Assembly: GCA_033002965.1 (NCBI GenBank)
Contig: JAURVB010014171.1
Location: 31,517 to 95,516, forward strand
DNA: 64,000 nucleotides
Direction: 5' to 3'
Source: Piper betle
Lineage: Eukaryota; Streptophyta; Magnoliopsida; Piperales; Piperaceae
Each line of letters begins with the position of its first letter. Position 1 is the first letter of the stretch. Positions 60,829 through 64,000 of the stretch are shown in pieces. The translations under genes and the position numbers were made by a program. Below the pieces are notes generated by a model. It saw nothing but the letters and a program-made list of their open reading frames with translations. It was not told the DNA's origin and searched no databases.

Positions 60829-60836
60829 ACATTAAC

Positions 60837-61863
60837 TTCTCACTATCGCTTGATCGATTGGTTTATGAGGACAGACATTGTACTACCTTCCAGCATTGTT
60901 CATCCTTTCCTTGTTAAATTATTGCTTGCATTGGATGCGAACTTTTCCTAAGAGAATTGCTCACCAAATGGGTATGTATATTTGAGAATTGGCCCCTCAT
61001 CTGCAACTTCAGAGCTTGATCTGTTTGTCACTCAGGAATTAAAAACTGCGGTTATGTGTTGTACAAACAGATGGGGTAGCGTAGGGCAAGGTTCAAGCTT
61101 TTGAAGAACCACGGAAGTCTCTTCTTTCAGATAGCAAGGTGTTAATTTTTTGGTAACAGTGATCCTTGGAATTTATTGAATAATTTATTTCGACCTCACA
61201 GCCAAAACTCTCTCCCTAACAAGTCATTCTCCGAATGTCCTTCGTCTGTCCGCATGAAAATTAGCATACGATTAAAAATGCATACTTCAATCCCTGCAAA
61301 ATCCCCAAAAGCATGCTTAATTTTTTTCTTTCTTTTTTTACTTTTATGAAACAAGCAGTTACATGATAACTTCTGCGTAAAACCTATAACAATTTAAGGA
61401 TGAGTTTAGATAATATATAATTTGGGCTTTTATGATAGCTTCCGCGTAAAACCTATAATAATTTAAGGATGAGTTTATATAATATGTAATTTGGGCCTAT
61501 ATAATTTTGATAAATATTACTAGTATATTATTTATTAAATCAATTCGTCAAACCCTATCAATATATCTTTTAAAGTAATAAAACATTTTTATTATTAAAA
61601 ATAAAGAGAAAAATTAAAAATGAAATATCATAATATAAGATATATTTCTATAAAATATTATTGATTAGTGTCAAATTTGGGGAAGCTCAGATCTCATCCC
61701 TGCAGAAGCCTTGCCTTTGATACATACAGGTTGCCCTCTTCTCCATAATTATCATCGTCATAATCATCATCATAATCGTCTGCTTAATCGCATTTCATAT
61801 AAGCGGATTCTGGGAAAGATCATCTTTTTAGGTGGATTCTGGTTGGTGGGGAAGGGTACGGAG
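60837..61863. other. Intergenic DNA upstream of the second yippee gene
   Basis: AT-rich. A phrase of about 60 bases (GCGTAAAACCTATAA, AATTTAAGGATGAGTTTA) occurs twice, near 61,376 and 61,446. The promoter and leader of the next gene should lie in the last few hundred bases. Confidence 0.45.
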
Positions 61864-64000
61864 ATGGGCAGGTTGTTCTCTGTGCAGTTGGAAGGGAAGA
61901 TGTACAGCTGCAAGCACTGCCAGACCCATCTTGCCCTCTTCGAGGACATCCTCTCCAAGGTTTTTTTTTCTTCTTTCACTTTTTTTGTTTGTTTACTTGT
62001 GTTGCCATTCCTGTTGATATACTGATTGATTGCTGTTGATGTTGATTGGTTGAGCAAATTTTACTTTTATTGGTGAAGGGTAATGGACAGGCAGGTAGTG
62101 CTTTGATGTAATTCTGGCTTCATACTTGCAAAAAATGCTTTAAATGGCTTTGTGAATAGGTTTCTCTTTTTAAGCTAGTAATGATGATGGCTTAGTGTCT
62201 ATTGTTGTTTTGTTTCTGGAGGGCTGTATGTTTTTTCGGGATGATGTAACTACTGTTGGTCATATTTAGTATCTCCAATCGGCCAAAATAGTCCGGGTAT
62301 TGTGAACAGTGAAAGGATGAATTTCCCCTCGTTTGGATACAATTACAAACAGTTTACATGGAGCAAATAGACTATATGACATATTAGCCGTTTCAAATCA
62401 CATTGTATGGTTACGTTTCTATTTATATGAAGTGAGCTATCATCTTTGAAGCTTCATCAGTAATGTCCTCTTTACAGCCTTACTGAGGCTGCTTTTCTAT
62501 AGTTCATGGTCGCAATGTTATATGTGAACCATGCCGTATATGGTAGGATGTTGAACTTTTTGATTCTTTGGTTATCTCCTTCAGCATCGTTGCTGATAGT
62601 GAGCGCCACTTATGCCAATAATTTCTTTCAATATTCCTTGCAGCCTCGTCTCTCTTGAGATATTTCTTCTTCTATTTTCAGATTGGCATTGTTGAAGGTT
62701 GTTTTAAGTGACTTAAGTTCCAACCATTTGAAACAGCTATGCCTTTTTGTTAATAAATGTATAAAAATTCGTAACTTCTTTAATTCTCATAGATTAATAA
62801 AAAATTCAAGGTTACTTTTTGGAGAAAAAAAACGGTATAAAAAGTTTTCACATGGCAATCGATTGTGCTTTTCCTCACTCTAGTTTACTATTTCTTGAAG
62901 ATTGTGTAACTATTGTATGCTTATTATGTGCAGATCTTTATTTTTTTCAAGGCTGATTACTGCCATATGATGTTTGTGAAATACACATTCATTACTCTAT
63001 TTAACCTCCATCATCACTTTGCCCCAGCTAGGCTGTGTCATTTGCATGGTTCTCACTAACATCAAAATCATTCATATCAAATAATGATCAACGTTGTTTT
63101 AAAACTTATAAACAATCTACTAGCACTGTTGCTTTAGTTCTACCAAAAATCATCATTTATGGCTTTCTCTGACCTTATAATAGGAAAATTTATCGTAACT
63201 TGACATTTTTGTGTGGCCTTTATTCAGTCTTTTCATTGCAAGCATGGAAAAGCTTACCTCTTCAACAAGGTGTAAGTGGTTGCATTTCCGAAATCTCAAG
63301 CTCTAGTTATTTATATTATTTATTAATTTTATAATTGGTTGATGTTGTCTTGTTACTGAATTCTTTTGATAGGCTAGACAAGCTGATATGAAGTCATAGA
63401 TAGGGTAGTGACTATTAAATGTTTGTTGGGGCTGTTCCATTTCATTCATGATAAGTGATAAACGAGCAAAACTTTGTTGACTTTTTTTTCTCATTAATTT
63501 ATTTTTGGGCCCTTCCAAGTGTTCAAATCTGTGTCGTGACGGTGTTGTGGATTTATTCCCCTGATCATTTGTCCCTCTATTTTACATTGGCTGCTAACAC
63601 TTTTGTCAGATAGAGAGTTTGAGAAGAAGGAAATGTGATTTAGACATTATCTTATCTGCAGTGTGAATGTGTCATTTGGAGAGAAAGAAGAGAGAATGAT
63701 GACGACTGGAATGCACACAGTTGCAGACATATACTGTGTCCGCTGTGGATCAATCGTGGGCTGGAAATATGTAAGAAACTGATGACAAAGTTTTATTGCT
63801 CGTTGAGGCCTAATTTCTACGAGTGTAAAGAAAGTTGATTGATTTGGTTTATTTAGGAAGCTGCATATGAGAAGAGCCAAAAGTACAAAGAGGGAAATTT
63901 ATCCTTGAAAGGTACCGTGGCTAATGTTGTGGAGCATTCTGAAATCATGATCACAGAATGTTGCTTTCTGTCAATCACCTTACATATTGTTTGATCAGAT
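61864..64000 (+). CDS. Yippee-like zinc-binding protein, 3' end beyond the window
   Basis: Exons seen: 61864-61959 ([20 protein letters not shown], then [12 protein letters not shown]), 63228-63271 ([14 protein letters not shown]), 63662-63770 ([20 protein letters not shown], then [16 protein letters not shown]) and 63857-63911 ([13 protein letters not shown]). All introns are GT-AG and the phases fit through exon 3. Yippee proteins form a small single zinc-binding fold; the two CxxC pairs (CKHC, CVRC) are present. The molecular role of plant members is poorly defined. In exon 4 the family frame (EGKF-LER) needs one more A in the run at 63,895-63,897, so the deposited sequence shifts frame there. 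The last exon lies past 64,000. Confidence 0.85.

Noticed and set aside
1..64000. CRISPR array, operons, riboswitches or bacterial elements
   Set aside because: The sequence is plant nuclear DNA; the repeats are transposons, foldbacks and minisatellites without spaced short repeats.
1..64000. tRNA or rRNA genes
   Set aside because: No tRNA-like box A/box B pairs or rRNA segments were recognised by reading; a dedicated scan was not possible.

Overview
The window is nuclear DNA from a flowering plant. It carries multi-exon genes with GT-AG introns, Ty1/copia and hAT transposons, a solo LTR, foldback repeats and plant-specific families (AUX/LAX auxin carrier, LRR-XII receptor kinase, WIYLD-domain protein, plant yippee proteins). 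Exons of the auxin-carrier gene are much richer in G/C, especially at third codon positions, than the AT-rich surroundings; this two-class composition fits a monocot, but I cannot name the species.

Layout. 1-5.5 kb is repeat DNA: a probable gypsy-type LTR end, tandem AT-rich palindromes and several GC-rich cores. 5.5-16.2 kb is AT-rich intergenic DNA with a truncated Ty1/copia element (12,303-13,605). 16,243-18,295 is an intact 8-exon LAX gene (+). 20.99-22.57 kb holds a duplicated leader-like block and a broken GNA1 pseudogene (+). 25,212-28,799 is a WIYLD-domain gene (+). 29.3-33.4 kb is a minisatellite plus a direct-repeat field split by a 1.4-kb element with near-identical flanking duplications. 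33,533-36,918 is an EFR/Xa21-type LRR receptor kinase with two lesions (+). 37,944-39,422 is a CBM20 starch-binding protein gene (+). 40,856-51,776 is a 17-exon CPL1/CPL2-type RNA polymerase II CTD phosphatase gene (-); its intron 14 holds a complete-ended 4,607-bp hAT transposon in the opposite orientation. 51.8-57.5 kb is repeats and intergenic DNA. 57.6-59.8 kb is a dead yippee-like copy interrupted by a solo LTR and a second insertion, followed by an 897-bp non-autonomous hAT (59,932-60,828). 61,864 to the window end is a second, better-preserved yippee-like gene that runs off the edge.

These are unrelated housekeeping, defence and signalling genes with no operon-like link. The strongest signals are transposon structures fixed by exact ends and target-site duplications: two hAT elements with related termini and 8-bp duplications, and a solo LTR whose empty site is preserved in the neighbouring paralogue. 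A recurrent composite element (AT-rich foldback arm, GACTCGAGTC-type motif, GC-rich core) is also spread over the window. Five of the six genes carry a one- or two-base indel relative to the reading frame their family predicts, several in homopolymers or dinucleotides. Either several genes are decaying or the assembly keeps residual indel errors; reads or transcripts would decide. I found no clear sign of an undescribed multi-gene system. Exon boundaries were read by eye from splice consensus, frame and family similarity.
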